The notes below the pieces were generated by a model. The model did not search any database. It was not told the origin of the DNA and saw only the letters and a program-made list of their open reading frames with translations. The position numbers and the translations under genes are program-made. A stretch of 64,000 nucleotides of DNA, taken from positions 2,694,001-2,758,000 of the forward strand of contig NZ_CP053021.1 of assembly GCF_013001025.1 (NCBI RefSeq), in the 5' to 3' direction. The number at the start of each line of letters is the position of its first letter. Position 1 is the first letter of the stretch. Below, one piece after another: positions 17,605 through 26,876 of the stretch. The stretch is from Sphingobium yanoikuyae. Lineage in GTDB: Bacteria > Pseudomonadota > Alphaproteobacteria > Sphingomonadales > Sphingomonadaceae.

Positions 17605-18513
17605 TCAGGCTGGTTCGGGAATGCCCAGCAGCGACAGTCCCATGGCGATCGGCCCCAGCGGGCCAGCCCGATCGCCCAGACCCGCCAATTGCAGGAAAGG
17701 CTTGTCCCCTGCCAGCGTGACATAACCCGCCAGGCTGTCGCGCAGCATGGCCTCGGTGCGGGACAGAAGGTGCGGCTGCCCCTTGATCACGCCCCCGCCG
17801 AACAGGATACGACGCGGCCCGCTGGCCAGCACCATGACATGGCACATCTGCGCCAAAGCATAGGAGACGCTTTCCCACATTGGGTCTTCCGCCGGAACGG
17901 CCGAGACATGTTCGGTCTGCTTGCGCGCCTTGAGCGCCGGGCCGGCTGCCAGCCCCTCCACGCAATCGCCATGATAGGGACAACTGCCCGGCCAGTCGTC
18001 CCCGCGCAGGCGTGGCACGCGCACATGGCCCAGTTCGCAATGGCCCAGCCCCCGCGTGGGAAGCCCGTTCACGATCAGCCCGACACCGACGCCAGTGCCC
18101 ACCGTCACATAGGCATAGTCGCTCAGGCCGCGCGCACCGCCCCAGCAACCTTCCGCGATTGCCGCACCATTGACATCGGTATCGAATGTCATCGGAACGG
18201 GAAAGGGCGCGGCCAGCCGCCGTGCGACATCGACATCGCACCAGCCGGGCTTGGGCGTTGAGGTGATAAAGCCGAAGCTGGGAGATTGCGGGGTCAGATC
18301 GACCGGACCGAAGGACGCGATGCCCAATGCAGCAAAGCGATGCCCATTCCACCAACGATGCAGGCAGATTTCCAGCGCCCCCAGTGTTTCGTCGGGCGTC
18401 GTGGTGGGAAATTGCGCCTGATCGACGATCTCGCCCCGGCCATTCGCCAGTGTCGCGATGCATTTGGTACCACCAAGCTCGACCCCGGCGATCAGCAGAT
18501 CTTTCATGAACAT
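17605..18513 (-). CDS. ROK family fructokinase/mannokinase
   Basis: A 302-residue cytosolic sugar kinase. It has ATP and sugar motifs of the ROK family (AGVELGGTKCIATLA, FDTDVNGAAIAEG, VTVGTGVGVGLIVNG, LFGGGVIKG) and the zinc site of the fructokinase subgroup, from His in ELGHVRVPR to Cys-Pro-Tyr-His-Gly-Asp-Cys-Val-Glu-Gly. Such enzymes phosphorylate fructose and often mannose. With the mannose-6-P isomerase in the same island, mannose to mannose-6-P is the likely role here. Two start codons are possible, 18513 and 18507; a GGAAGAGAG site precedes both. A long leader with a stable hairpin lies upstream. Confidence 0.88.
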   Translation of the reverse strand: MFMKDLLIAGVELGGTKCIATLANGRGEIVDQAQFPTTTPDETLGALEICLHRWWNGHRFAALGIASFGPVDLTPQSPSFGFITSTPKPGWCDVDVARRLAAPFPVPMTFDTDVNGAAIAEGCWGGARGLSDYAYVTVGTGVGVGLIVNGLPTRGLGHCELGHVRVPRLRGDDWPGSCPYHGDCVEGLAAGPALKARKQTEHVSAVPAEDPMWESVSYALAQMCHVMVLASGPRRILFGGGVIKGQPHLLSRTEAMLRDSLAGYVTLAGDKPFLQLAGLGDRAGPLGPIAMGLSLLGIPEPA

Positions 18514-18928
18514 TCTCTCTTCCGGCCCAAGGCCCTGCCTAAGATATTATGCGTTCGACGCCAGCCTCCCGGCGTGGCTTGATGCAAGATGGGTTCGCCG
18601 ACCCGCGTGCAGTCGGGCCGACGAACCCAGGGGAGAGCGCTTCAGACCTCAAAGGCCTACACCGTCCCTACCCCAAGGCGTTGAAGGGCCACCTCTGTTT
18701 GCCATTTCTGAGCAGCCAAAGGCCGCCTTTGATGACAACAGGAGTCCAACATTCGCGATGCGGATCACCCTTTGAAACCCGATGATAGATGGAATTTACC
18801 GGACGCATATCCGCACCCCCTCCATCGTCACGATATTAAATATATTTGTTTTATTATTTGCCAGCATCCCGTCTCCCGGTCAATGGCGAAGCGAGGATTT
18901 TTCGCGGGCGCGGCCCTCGCCTCGCCAA
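18514..18928. other. Intergenic region with leader hairpin, no gene seen
   Basis: No convincing coding frame. 18591-18605 and 18614-18628 form a 15-bp stem (GGGTTCG..GACCCG with CGGG..CGAACCC, two G-T pairs) in the leader of the kinase. An AT-rich patch at 18831-18860 contains, on the minus strand, CAAATATATTTAA, a 13-mer also found at 19710-19722 before the TonB receptor. This suggests a promoter, or the remains of one, reading left toward the kinase. Confidence 0.45.
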
Positions 18929-19612
18929 TCAGTCGGCGTCGATGAAGCAGGTGATGGTCAGTCGGCCTGTCGCAGGACATGCACTCAGTCCCTCCGGCAA
19001 ACGCAACATGGCTGAATGCAGCATGTTTCCGCGATAGAGGATCATCCGGTTGAAACGGGCGGAGCTGACAGCAATCCGCTCATAGATAGCCGTCGACTCA
19101 TCGATATATGAAGGCTTTGGTCGCCCAAAACGCTCCAGGTCAGAGCGAAGTGCCGCGAAATATGACAGCTCCCGCTCCGGACCGATTGATTCGTAGCCAG
19201 TCGACCGGTGGCGGAAAAAACCCGTCCCACCAAGATCGTCAAACCCCAGGTGAATGAGGACAGCGAACTGGCTGTCGCTGGTACCGTCATAATGCGGAAT
19301 TCTCTGCGGCGGCCTCAGTTGGGCTGGTGCTGTCACGGTCAGCGCAAAGCTCGCATTTTTGATATTCAGTCCGCGTCGACAGCCAAAATGCTCCGCCAGC
19401 ACCGGCCATGACAACCGCTCTACTTCTGCCGCTACCCCCTGCGGCAAAGGGGCACGCACACCTGGATAAAAAGGCGAATCGACCGCGAAACATGCCACGG
19501 AGGCCATTGCGCGCACGCGCTGCGGATCAGACAGCGCGTCATCAAGGCTGACGAGCAATGCCCGCTCCTGCCCGATATGACTGGTCACAGGCGCGCCGCG
19601 CTCTTTCCTCAC
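18929..19612 (-). CDS. DUF6445 family protein (2-oxoglutarate oxygenase-like fold suspected)
   Basis: A 227-residue cytosolic protein. Its pattern DSPFYPGVRAPLP, IPHYDGTSD, GGTGFFRHRSTGYE and RMILYRGNMLHSAML matches the DUF6445 proteins often found beside TonB receptors in sphingomonads and Xanthomonas relatives. His-Tyr-Asp in IPHYD and the later His in NMLHSA resemble the H-x-D...H iron site of Fe(II)/2-oxoglutarate oxygenases, but this is by-eye inference and no activity is established. It is divergent from the receptor at 19800, supporting a joint role. The start at 19612 is tentative. Confidence 0.65.
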   Translation of the reverse strand: MRKERGAPVTSHIGQERALLVSLDDALSDPQRVRAMASVACFAVDSPFYPGVRAPLPQGVAAEVERLSWPVLAEHFGCRRGLNIKNASFALTVTAPAQLRPPQRIPHYDGTSDSQFAVLIHLGFDDLGGTGFFRHRSTGYESIGPERELSYFAALRSDLERFGRPKPSYIDESTAIYERIAVSSARFNRMILYRGNMLHSAMLRLPEGLSACPATGRLTITCFIDAD

Positions 19613-19799
19613 CCGTCCCTCTCCTTGTGCGCGATGTCAGGCACCCACCTCGCTGGAGCGATATCAACTTGACACCGGCACCAAGGCAGGCCTAAAACGA
19701 TTAAGCAAATCAAATATATTTAAGTAGACCGGCACACAAGCCAATTTGCGCAAATGCGATGGCCGCCAGGAGGCGCCCACATCAAGGGGAGGATTGCTC

Positions 19800-22700
19800 A
19801 TGAAATCCATGATATTTCTGACGCGTGCGCTGCTGCTGGGCAGCGCGCCCATATCGGCGTTCGTGCTGGCCGGTGCTGCCCAGGCACAGGAAGTGGCCCC
19901 GGAGGCCACGACCGGCGACATCGTCGTCACCGGCGTTCGCGCTGCCCAGGAAAAAGGCATTGATCTCAAGCGTCGCTCGGCAGAAATCGTCGACGCCATC
20001 GTCGCGGAAGATATCGGCAAACTGCCTGACGTGACCATCGCCGACTCATTGCAGCGAGTTCCCGGGGTCCAGATTTCGCGCACCGCGGGCGAAGGTGGCC
20101 GCGTCGTCATTCGCGGCGCGCCGCAGGTGCTGGGGACGCTTAATGGCGAACGCTTCATCAATGCCGAAACGATCGTCAACAGCGAAGCGAATTTCACTGA
20201 CATCCCCGCCAGCCTCGTCAATGGCGTGGTCGTCTACAAGTCGCAAAATGCCAGCCTGACCGATGGCGGCGTCGGCGGCGTGGTCGATCTCCAGACCATT
20301 CGCGGCCTGACCCTCAAGGACGGTCTGACCGCCAACATCCGTGGCGAACTGGGCTTTGGCAGCATGGTCGGCGGCGTCGACAAGAAGATCGACGGGCTGA
20401 TCGGCTACAAGCCGACCGATGATATCGGCATGTCGCTGGGCTTTTCCTATGGCAAGAGCCGCCTCGCCAGTTCCTTCCAGTCGGTCGAACTCGACCTAGT
20501 CGACGAATATTCCACCTGGTTCACGCCCAACAGCGTGGACCTGAACGGCGATGGCGATCTGGCCGACGATTTCCTGATCCCCAATGGCTGGAACACCTAT
20601 GTCAATTCGCGCGAGACCAATCGCGAACGTTTTGGCCTCGCCTATAATTTCAACGCCCGCCTGAACGACCAGTTGGAACTGGTCGCCGACGTGCTCTACA
20701 ACAGCATGGACGAGAAGGCCTTTGGCCAGCAATTGTTCGTCAACGGCAATTTCGGTGGCCGCTCATCCCTGCCTGCTTATTCGCAGGCGACCGGCCTGCC
20801 TTCGGTCCTGTCATCGGTCGATATCAGCGACCTGACCGAATATCGGCATAATCTGGTCACCTCCTTCAACGGGCTCACCAATGGTCTGCGCGCCGGCGTC
20901 CAGTCCAACCTGCGCAAGACCGAAGCGATCAACACCAACCTGCAGCTGCGCTTCAAGAATGATGATGGCTTCAGCGGCAGCGTCCGCTGGGTCTATGGCC
21001 ATGGTACGCGCGATTCTCGCGACATGACGGTCGCCCAGCAGACCAGTTCTGCCCAGATCGCGCAGACAGAAGGCGGCGAGGCGGTCAATATCAATCCGGG
21101 CTCGATCCCCGAAACGCTTAGCTATCCCTTCTCGATCGGCATGGGCAAGAATGCGCTCTACTACAATATCGGGGACGAGCTTGCTTCGCTCGCCTCCGAT
21201 CCGGCGGCCTGGTATGTCCATTCATCCTGGCTGGAGCGGACCAAGACCAAGTCTACCCAGAATATCCTGCGGGGGGACGGCAAATGGGAAAATGAGGATG
21301 ACACCCTCTCGCTCTCGTTCGGTGCGCGCTATTCGAACCGCGACATGGATGTTGTGCGCGAGGATTATTTCTCGCCCTCCGGTTTCGGAAACGGCGTACT
21401 GACCAAATATGGCGAAGCGGGCTATGCCATCGGCAAGTTCATCGGCGGCACTGGTTCGGCTCTTACCTATGACCCGCTGCCTGTCTATGGTCTCGACAGC
21501 AGCACGCTGACCTCCTACGTCAAGAATGTCTCCGACTTCGGCCCCGTCGGCGGCCTGAATGTGACGCTGCCCCTGATCAACGCCAAGGCGCTGACCGATC
21601 CGGAAGCATTCCGCGACATGCTCTATGGTGAGGGGCAGTATATCGTGGCGCCCGATCGCACCTATGGCGTCAAGGAGAAGCAGCTCTCCGCCTATATGCA
21701 GGTCAATTTCAAGGGAGACCTATCCGACACGATCGCGATGAGCGGCAATGTCGGCGTGCGCGTAGTCAATACCAAGCTCAATGTCCGGCAGAATATCGTG
21801 CAGAGCGGCCTGCTGAACCCCGACATCATCGTCGGCGTCGACCCCAACCACTCCGCCTATGTCGATCTTGGCGACCGGAACACCAAGACCAGCCGAACCA
21901 AGGCGCTGCCCAGCATCAATTTCAACGTCGATGTCGGATCGAAGCTTCGCCTGAAGGCCGCCTATTATGAGACACAGGCGCTTCAGCCACTGGAGAACCT
22001 CGGCCGAAGCGAGATCACCTTCTACAATACCGAACAGATTGGCGAGGATTTCCAGCGCGTCAGCAGCGTACAGCGGCTTGGCAATCCCGAGCTCGACCCC
22101 TGGTTCGCCCGGTCCGGCAGCATCGCAGCCGAATGGTATCCCAATGGCAATACCATCCTGTCACTGGGTGCCTTCAAGACCCAGATCGAAAGCTATACCT
22201 ATCAGAATCAGTCGAGCATCATGGTGCCGGACAGCGACGGCGTCATTCGTAACGGCGCAACCCTGCTGACCATCGCGCAGGGCAAGGGGGCCAGCTATTA
22301 TGGCGTCGAGTTCGGCTATCAGCAGAGCTTCACCTTCCTGCCAAGCTTCCTCAAATATCTGGGCACGTCGATCACCTACACCTTCTCGCCCAGCCAGGCT
22401 GGTCGCGACGCGGCCACAGGTGAAAAACTGATCCTGGCAGATGGTTCGGACGCGCCGTTCAACGACACTGCAAAGCATCAGGTGAATGCCGTGCTCTGGT
22501 ATCAGGACAGCAAGTTCCAGGCCCGTATCGCTGCCAACTATCTGAGCAAACTATATCAGGGCACCTATGGCCATTGGTCGTTCACACCGACCACGGGCAC
22601 GGCCGGTGTCGCCAATTGGCAGCGGCCGACCCTCTATCTGGACTTCGGCGCATCCTATGATGTGAACGAGAATCTCCAGATCTTCGTCAATGGTTCGAAC

Positions 22701-22805
22701 CTGACTGAAGAGGCGCCGGTGAACTATGCATTCAACAAGGCCTTCAAGCATACCTATAACCAGTTCGAACGGGTCATCACGGCCGGTTTCCGTGCCAAAT
22801 TCTAA
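19800..22805 (+). CDS. TonB-dependent receptor (large, carbohydrate-type)
   Basis: A 1001-residue outer-membrane receptor. The signal peptide (residues 1-30) ends AGAAQAQ. The plug follows, with TGDIVVTGVRAAQEKGIDLKR, VAEDIGKLPDVTIADSLQRVPGVQISR and RGAPQVLGTLNGE, in the style of the Xanthomonas/Caulobacter-type receptors that often import oligosaccharides. A 22-strand barrel follows, ending in the expected aromatic motif (VITAGFRAKF, terminal Phe). A GGGGAGG site precedes ATG 19800. It is the probable outer-membrane entry point for the sugar module. A strong terminator follows at 22844. Confidence 0.92.
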   Translation: MKSMIFLTRALLLGSAPISAFVLAGAAQAQEVAPEATTGDIVVTGVRAAQEKGIDLKRRSAEIVDAIVAEDIGKLPDVTIADSLQRVPGVQISRTAGEGGRVVIRGAPQVLGTLNGERFINAETIVNSEANFTDIPASLVNGVVVYKSQNASLTDGGVGGVVDLQTIRGLTLKDGLTANIRGELGFGSMVGGVDKKIDGLIGYKPTDDIGMSLGFSYGKSRLASSFQSVELDLVDEYSTWFTPNSVDLNGDGDLADDFLIPNGWNTYVNSRETNRERFGLAYNFNARLNDQLELVADVLYNSMDEKAFGQQLFVNGNFGGRSSLPAYSQATGLPSVLSSVDISDLTEYRHNLVTSFNGLTNGLRAGVQSNLRKTEAINTNLQLRFKNDDGFSGSVRWVYGHGTRDSRDMTVAQQTSSAQIAQTEGGEAVNINPGSIPETLSYPFSIGMGKNALYYNIGDELASLASDPAAWYVHSSWLERTKTKSTQNILRGDGKWENEDDTLSLSFGARYSNRDMDVVREDYFSPSGFGNGVLTKYGEAGYAIGKFIGGTGSALTYDPLPVYGLDSSTLTSYVKNVSDFGPVGGLNVTLPLINAKALTDPEAFRDMLYGEGQYIVAPDRTYGVKEKQLSAYMQVNFKGDLSDTIAMSGNVGVRVVNTKLNVRQNIVQSGLLNPDIIVGVDPNHSAYVDLGDRNTKTSRTKALPSINFNVDVGSKLRLKAAYYETQALQPLENLGRSEITFYNTEQIGEDFQRVSSVQRLGNPELDPWFARSGSIAAEWYPNGNTILSLGAFKTQIESYTYQNQSSIMVPDSDGVIRNGATLLTIAQGKGASYYGVEFGYQQSFTFLPSFLKYLGTSITYTFSPSQAGRDAATGEKLILADGSDAPFNDTAKHQVNAVLWYQDSKFQARIAANYLSKLYQGTYGHWSFTPTTGTAGVANWQRPTLYLDFGASYDVNENLQIFVNGSNLTEEAPVNYAFNKAFKHTYNQFERVITAGFRAKF

Positions 22806-22843
22806 GGCTCTCCATCCCTTACCCTCCTACTGAGAGCCTTCTT

Positions 22844-22890
22844 CTCTCGCCTTTCGAGACCAAGATTCTCGAAAGGCGAGAGATTTTTTT
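22844..22890 (+). terminator. Rho-independent terminator after the TonB receptor
   Basis: A perfect 16-bp stem (22844-22859 with 22867-22882, core CTCTCGCCTTTCGAGA), a 7-base loop and seven T at 22884-22890. One of the clearest intrinsic terminators in the window. Confidence 0.92.
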
Positions 22891-22940
22891 AGCGCCGCAC
22901 GCAGCCGGTGGCGGCCAAGCTGTTCCAAAAGGAGTGCCTC

Positions 22941-23681
22941 ATGCGCATCATCACCGATGAGTTCAGCGATATCGACCTTGCCGCTGGCGGCACAATGCGA
23001 ATGCACATCACCCGCCCCTCCGCGCCTGGCCGCTATCCGGCTCTCCTCCTCTTCTCAGAAATTTATCAGGTCACCGGACCGATCCGGCGACTGGCAGCGA
23101 GCATCGCCGGGCATGGCTTCCTGGTGGGAGCGCCTGACGTCTATCACGAATATCTGGCTCCGGGTCTGGCTCTGCCCTATTCGTCCGAGGGGACAGCACG
23201 CGGCAATGATCTCAAGATCGAAAAATCGGTCGACGCCTATGACCGAGACGCTCTTTGCGCGATCGATTTCCTCACCAGTCATCAGCTCTCTACCGGCAGC
23301 ATCGGCACGATCGGCCTGTGCCTGGGCGGGCATCTTGCGTTGCGCGCGGCGTTCGATCATCGCGTGGGTGCCACTGCCTGTTTCTATCCCACAGACGTGC
23401 ATAGTGGCACGCTGGGCGCGGGCCGCGCCGACGACACATTGGCGCGCCTGGATGATCTCAAGGCCCAGGCACTCTTCATCTGGGGACGGCAGGATCCTCA
23501 TATTCCTTTCGCCGGCCGCGAACGGATCCGTTCGCGGCTGGAAGAGGTTGGCGCCAACTATGAATGGCAGGAATATAACGCTGAGCATGCCTTCATGCGG
23601 GATGAGGGGCCGCGATATGATCCCTTTCTTGCACGCCAAACGCTGTCTGCAGCCCTGAACCTCTTTCGACAAGCGTTGTAG
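22941..23681 (+). CDS. Dienelactone hydrolase family protein
   Basis: A 246-residue cytosolic alpha/beta hydrolase. The triad is Cys127 in GLCLGGH, Asp185 in WGRQDPH and His216 in AEHAFMRDEG, the Cys-Asp-His set of carboxymethylenebutenolidases. True dienelactone hydrolases act in chlorocatechol or modified ortho-cleavage routes, but many relatives have other ester substrates. No other ring-cleavage gene is adjacent. The start at 22941 follows AAAAGGAG. It is the last intact gene before the IS21 element, only 38 bases from the IS end, and the segment once next to it may have been lost. Confidence 0.82.
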   Translation: MRIITDEFSDIDLAAGGTMRMHITRPSAPGRYPALLLFSEIYQVTGPIRRLAASIAGHGFLVGAPDVYHEYLAPGLALPYSSEGTARGNDLKIEKSVDAYDRDALCAIDFLTSHQLSTGSIGTIGLCLGGHLALRAAFDHRVGATACFYPTDVHSGTLGAGRADDTLARLDDLKAQALFIWGRQDPHIPFAGRERIRSRLEEVGANYEWQEYNAEHAFMRDEGPRYDPFLARQTLSAALNLFRQAL

Positions 23682-23719
23682 GCGCAAAAGCAGACTATGA
23701 GGTCGCGAAAGGCTATGAA

Positions 23720-23748
23720 TGTTGATTTCCACTGAGAAGTGACCCGGG
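23720..23748 (+). repeat. IS21 left terminal inverted repeat
   Basis: 29 bases from TGTTGATTTCC to GACCCGGG, the exact reverse complement of 26182-26210. A diverged second copy (TTTCCACTAAGAATTGACCCA) lies at about 23760-23780. Confidence 0.92.
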
Positions 23749-23831
23749 TAGGGCGTAAATTTCCACTAAGAATTGACCCATGTTGAACTCGTCCCTGGCT
23801 TTGGCAAGCGAGGGTATATGGAGTGTTGGAC

Positions 23832-25355
23832 ATGGCGTTATTGAGCGTTATCCGGCGCTGGCATTTTCGCGATCATCTACCGATCCGGGAGATAGCGCGG
23901 CGCACCGGACTATCACGCAACACGATCCGCAAATATTTGCGGTCCGAGACGATCGATCCGCGATTCAAGGTGCCTGATCGACCAAGCAAACTGGATCCAT
24001 TTGCTGAGCATCTGGCGGCCTGGCTGCGGCGCGAGATGGGCCGATCGCGCAAGCAGAAGCGCACGATCAAGCAGTTTCACGCCGATCTGGTGAGCCTGGG
24101 TTATGAAGGATCCTACAACCGGGTTGCCGCTTTTGCTCGGGACTGGCGCGAAGATTATCGGCGCCAGCAACAGATTGGCGGGCGTGGGACATTCGTGCCC
24201 CTGTCGTTCGCGCCGGGGGAAGCTTTCCAGTTTGATTGGAGTGAGGACTGGGCAATCATTGCCGGGGTTCGGACCAAGCTGCAGGTCGCGCACTTCAAGC
24301 TCAGTTACAGCCGGGCATTCATCGTGCGCGCCTACCTTCTGCAAACCCATGAGATGCTGTTCGACGCCCATAATCACGCCTTCCGCGTGCTGGGCGGCGT
24401 GCCGCGCCGGGGTATCTATGACAATATGCGCACGGCCGTCGACAAGGTCGGGCGTGGCAAGGAACGCACCGTCAACGCACGCTTTCTGACGATGGTCAGC
24501 CACTATCTGTTCGAAGCCGAGTTCTGTAACCCGGCTGCGGGATGGGAAAAGGGGCAGGTCGAGAAGAATGTCCAGGATGCGCGGCACCGTCTGTGGCAAC
24601 CCACGCCGCAGGCCGAGAGCCTTGATGCGCTGAACCTGTGGCTGGAGGAGCGCTGCAAGGCGTTATGGGAGGACATCTCTCACGGGATCGAACCCGGGTC
24701 GGTTGCCAATGCCTGGGCCGATGAATCTGAGTGTCTGATGGTTGCGGGCAGGCCCTTCGATGGTTTTGTGGAATATCGCAAACGGGTATCGCCGACCTGC
24801 CTCATCCACTTTGAGCGCAATCGCTACAGCGTACCGGCCTCTTTCGCCAATCGCACTGTCAGCCTGCGCGTCTATCCTGATCGCTTCCAGGTCGTCGCCG
24901 AGGGGCAGCCAATCTGCGCACATCAGCGCATCATCAACCGCTCTCACGACGGTCCAGGTCATACGGTTTATGACTGGCGCCATTATCTGGCGGTCGTGCA
25001 GCGCAAACCCGGCGCCCTGCGCAACGGAGCGCCCTTCCTTGAGCTACCCGATGCGTTCCAGCGTCTGCAGCGACATCTGTTGCGCAATCCCGGCGGCGAC
25101 AGGGAAATGGTCGAAATACTGGCGCTGGTTCTTCATCATGATGAGCAACTGGTGCTGACGGCGGTCACCATGGCGCTGGAGGCTGGCGTTCCGACCAAGA
25201 CCCATATCCTCAATCTGCTCTATAGGCTGGTCGACGGAAAACCGATCTCCACGCCGCCGGTGACGGCGCCCCAGGCGCTCAAACTGGTCAGCGAGCCGAT
25301 GGCCAATGTCGAACGCTATGATGATCTGCGCAAGGAGAAGCGTCATGCGTCATGA
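23832..25355 (+). CDS. istA: IS21 family transposase IstA
   Basis: A 507-residue DDE transposase. The N-terminus has a helix-turn-helix ([19 protein letters not shown], then TIRKYLRS). The catalytic acids are visible: Asp in [12 protein letters not shown], Asp in [12 protein letters not shown] and Glu in [14 protein letters not shown]-terminal beta-barrel segment follows ([22 protein letters not shown], split here for length only). ATG 23832 is preferred, 9 bases after a GGAG; GTG 23823 overlaps that site. It appears full length and uninterrupted, and overlaps istB by 11 bases, the usual translational coupling. Confidence 0.92.
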   Translation: MALLSVIRRWHFRDHLPIREIARRTGLSRNTIRKYLRSETIDPRFKVPDRPSKLDPFAEHLAAWLRREMGRSRKQKRTIKQFHADLVSLGYEGSYNRVAAFARDWREDYRRQQQIGGRGTFVPLSFAPGEAFQFDWSEDWAIIAGVRTKLQVAHFKLSYSRAFIVRAYLLQTHEMLFDAHNHAFRVLGGVPRRGIYDNMRTAVDKVGRGKERTVNARFLTMVSHYLFEAEFCNPAAGWEKGQVEKNVQDARHRLWQPTPQAESLDALNLWLEERCKALWEDISHGIEPGSVANAWADESECLMVAGRPFDGFVEYRKRVSPTCLIHFERNRYSVPASFANRTVSLRVYPDRFQVVAEGQPICAHQRIINRSHDGPGHTVYDWRHYLAVVQRKPGALRNGAPFLELPDAFQRLQRHLLRNPGGDREMVEILALVLHHDEQLVLTAVTMALEAGVPTKTHILNLLYRLVDGKPISTPPVTAPQALKLVSEPMANVERYDDLRKEKRHAS

Positions 25356-26151
25356 CCCTGCCAGCGGCGCCATCGTCGTCATGCTCCGCAGCCTCAAGAT
25401 GCATGGCATGGCGCAGGCCGTCACCGATCTCATGGAACAGGGATCTCCAGCCTTCGAAGCCGCCATCCCGATCCTCTCCCAGTTGCTCAAAGCCGAGACA
25501 GCAGAACGGGAGGTTCGGTCTGTGGCCTATCAGCTCAAGATCGCGCGCTTCCCTGTCTATCGCGATCTGGCCGGCTTCGACTTTACCAGTAGCGAGGTCA
25601 ATGAAGCTCTAGTGCGTCAGTTGCATCGCTGCGACTTCATCGACATCGCCGACAATATCGTGCTGGTCGGCGGTCCTGGCACCGGCAAGAGCCATGTGGC
25701 AACGGCGCTGGGCATCCAGGCCATCGAACATCATCGAAAGCGCGTCCGCTTCTTCTCGACGGTCGAACTGGTCAATGCGCTCGAGCAGGAAAAAGCACAG
25801 GGCAAGGCCGGTCAGATCGCCAATCGCCTCCTGCACTCCGATCTCGTTATCCTGGATGAGCTTGGATATCTGCCGTTCAGTGCTTCAGGTGGCGCGCTGC
25901 TCTTCCATCTACTGAGCAAACTCTACGAGCGCACCAGCGTCATCATCACCACAAACCTGAGCTTCAGCGAATGGGCCACCGTGTTCGGCGACGCCAAAAT
26001 GACCACGGCGCTTCTCGATCGGCTTACCCATCACTGCCACATCCTGGAGACCGGCAACGATAGCTTCCGCTTCAAAAACAGCTCTGCCAAGCAGGCCAGA
26101 ACCCAAAGGAGAAAACCACGGGTTGACCCACCCATGACACCCGAAACATAA
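25345..26151 (+). CDS. istB: IS21 helper ATPase IstB
   Basis: A 268-residue AAA+ ATPase that assists IstA in target selection. The Walker A motif is [15 protein letters not shown], Walker B is [13 protein letters not shown], and the sensor region is [16 protein letters not shown]. It overlaps the end of istA and starts inside the AAGGAGAAG-preceded ATG at 25345. The protein is complete, so the element may still transpose. Confidence 0.93.
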   Translation: MRHDPASGAIVVMLRSLKMHGMAQAVTDLMEQGSPAFEAAIPILSQLLKAETAEREVRSVAYQLKIARFPVYRDLAGFDFTSSEVNEALVRQLHRCDFIDIADNIVLVGGPGTGKSHVATALGIQAIEHHRKRVRFFSTVELVNALEQEKAQGKAGQIANRLLHSDLVILDELGYLPFSASGGALLFHLLSKLYERTSVIITTNLSFSEWATVFGDAKMTTALLDRLTHHCHILETGNDSFRFKNSSAKQARTQRRKPRVDPPMTPET

Positions 26152-26181
26152 TCCGCAGACGGGTCACTTCTCGATGGAAAA

Positions 26182-26210
26182 CCCGGGTCACTTCTCAGTG
26201 GAAATCAACA
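26182..26210 (-). repeat. IS21 right terminal inverted repeat
   Basis: 29 bases ending GAAATCAACA, the exact inverse of the left end. The base after it begins the truncated DUF1593-like reading frame. Confidence 0.92.
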
Positions 26211-26790
26211 CCCAAATGGCCTTGGGGTTCCCGAAGCACCCGATTTTGGTAGCTGGGGCGGTCGCTATGGCAGACTTGGCGCCGGACAGAGCATCTGGAC
26301 AGATGTGTCGGATACAGCGCTTGGTCAGGATGGGCGCCAGCATAGCCAAGCGCAGGCAAGCATCTGGCGGTGGCGCGATGCCTATCAGGGCGATTTCGCT
26401 GCACGCATGCAATGGACTCTCGCCCCGCAATATAAGGCAGCAAATCATGCTCCGATCATTCGCATCGAAAAAGATCACGGCCTTGTGCCGGTGGAGCGGG
26501 AATTGGTTGCCGGACAGCAACTCAGGCTCAATCTGTCAGGAACGCGCGATCCGGATGGAGATGCTGTCAACCTTTAATGCTGGCAATATAAGGAACCGAG
26601 CACGACATCGGTCAGCACGGCGAGAGTTCCAACGCTCTCGATCGAGAAATGCACCGATCGGGAAATCGTCCTGACAGCACCTGCGGTCAAGATGCCGACC
26701 CTGCTCCATCTGATCGTCGAAGCCCGCGATGATGCGCAATTGACCATGCGCAGCTATCGCCGGGTCATAGTGCGGGTTTCGCCTGAATAA
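26211..26790 (+). pseudogene. C-terminal fragment of a DUF1593 / Sde182-type protein
   Basis: The frame from 26212 reads FGSWGGRYGRLG, QASIWRWRDAYQGDFAARMQW, LSGTRDPDGDAVNL, then a TAA at 26575. It goes on in the same frame with CWQYKEPS, LLHLIVEARDD and SYRRVIVRVSPE to TAA at 26788. This is the C-terminal part of DUF1593-containing (nucleoside-hydrolase-like, Sde182 cellulose-binding) proteins, including the expected DPDGD..WWQY junction. The N-terminal hydrolase domain is missing up to the IS21 right end, and there is an in-frame stop. It is therefore doubly broken. These proteins normally belong to plant polysaccharide loci. Confidence 0.75.
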
Positions 26791-26836
26791 ATGGGGATTG
26801 TGATGCTCAGGAGGCAGACCTGATTATAGTGAGTGG

Positions 26837-26865
26837 GGGCCGGCAGACCCAGGGACTGCCGGCCC
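26837..26865 (-). terminator. Hairpin downstream of the iac operon
   Basis: GGGCCGGCAG and CTGCCGGCCC form a 10-bp perfect stem with a 9-base loop, extended by GTGG/CCAC. It lies 12 bases beyond the stop of the ferredoxin reductase gene and can end the long minus-strand operon. The T-run is poor. Confidence 0.6.
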
Positions 26866-26876
26866 TCCCACCTTTG

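Larger units (their letters stand above)
23720..26210. mobile_element. IS21-family insertion sequence (2491 bp)
   Basis: The two ends are perfect 29-bp inverted repeats (23720-23748 and 26182-26210), starting TGTTGATTTCCACTGAGAAG. They enclose istA and istB in the normal order. A second, imperfect transposase-binding copy lies inside each end (about 23758-23780 and 26160-26180), as is usual in IS21 elements. No 4-8 base target duplication is visible: the left flank ends ATGAA and the right flank begins CCCAAA. The right flank enters a gene fragment mid-sequence. This points to rearrangement or adjacent deletion after insertion. Confidence 0.93.

Noticed and set aside
18541..18928. A riboswitch in the kinase leader
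   Set aside because: There is a stable hairpin, but no known riboswitch core could be recognised.
22941..23681. Dienelactone hydrolase as part of a catechol pathway for the IAA operon
   Set aside because: It is separated by the IS and lies with the sugar module; no catechol dioxygenase or cycloisomerase is near. Kept only as a family call.
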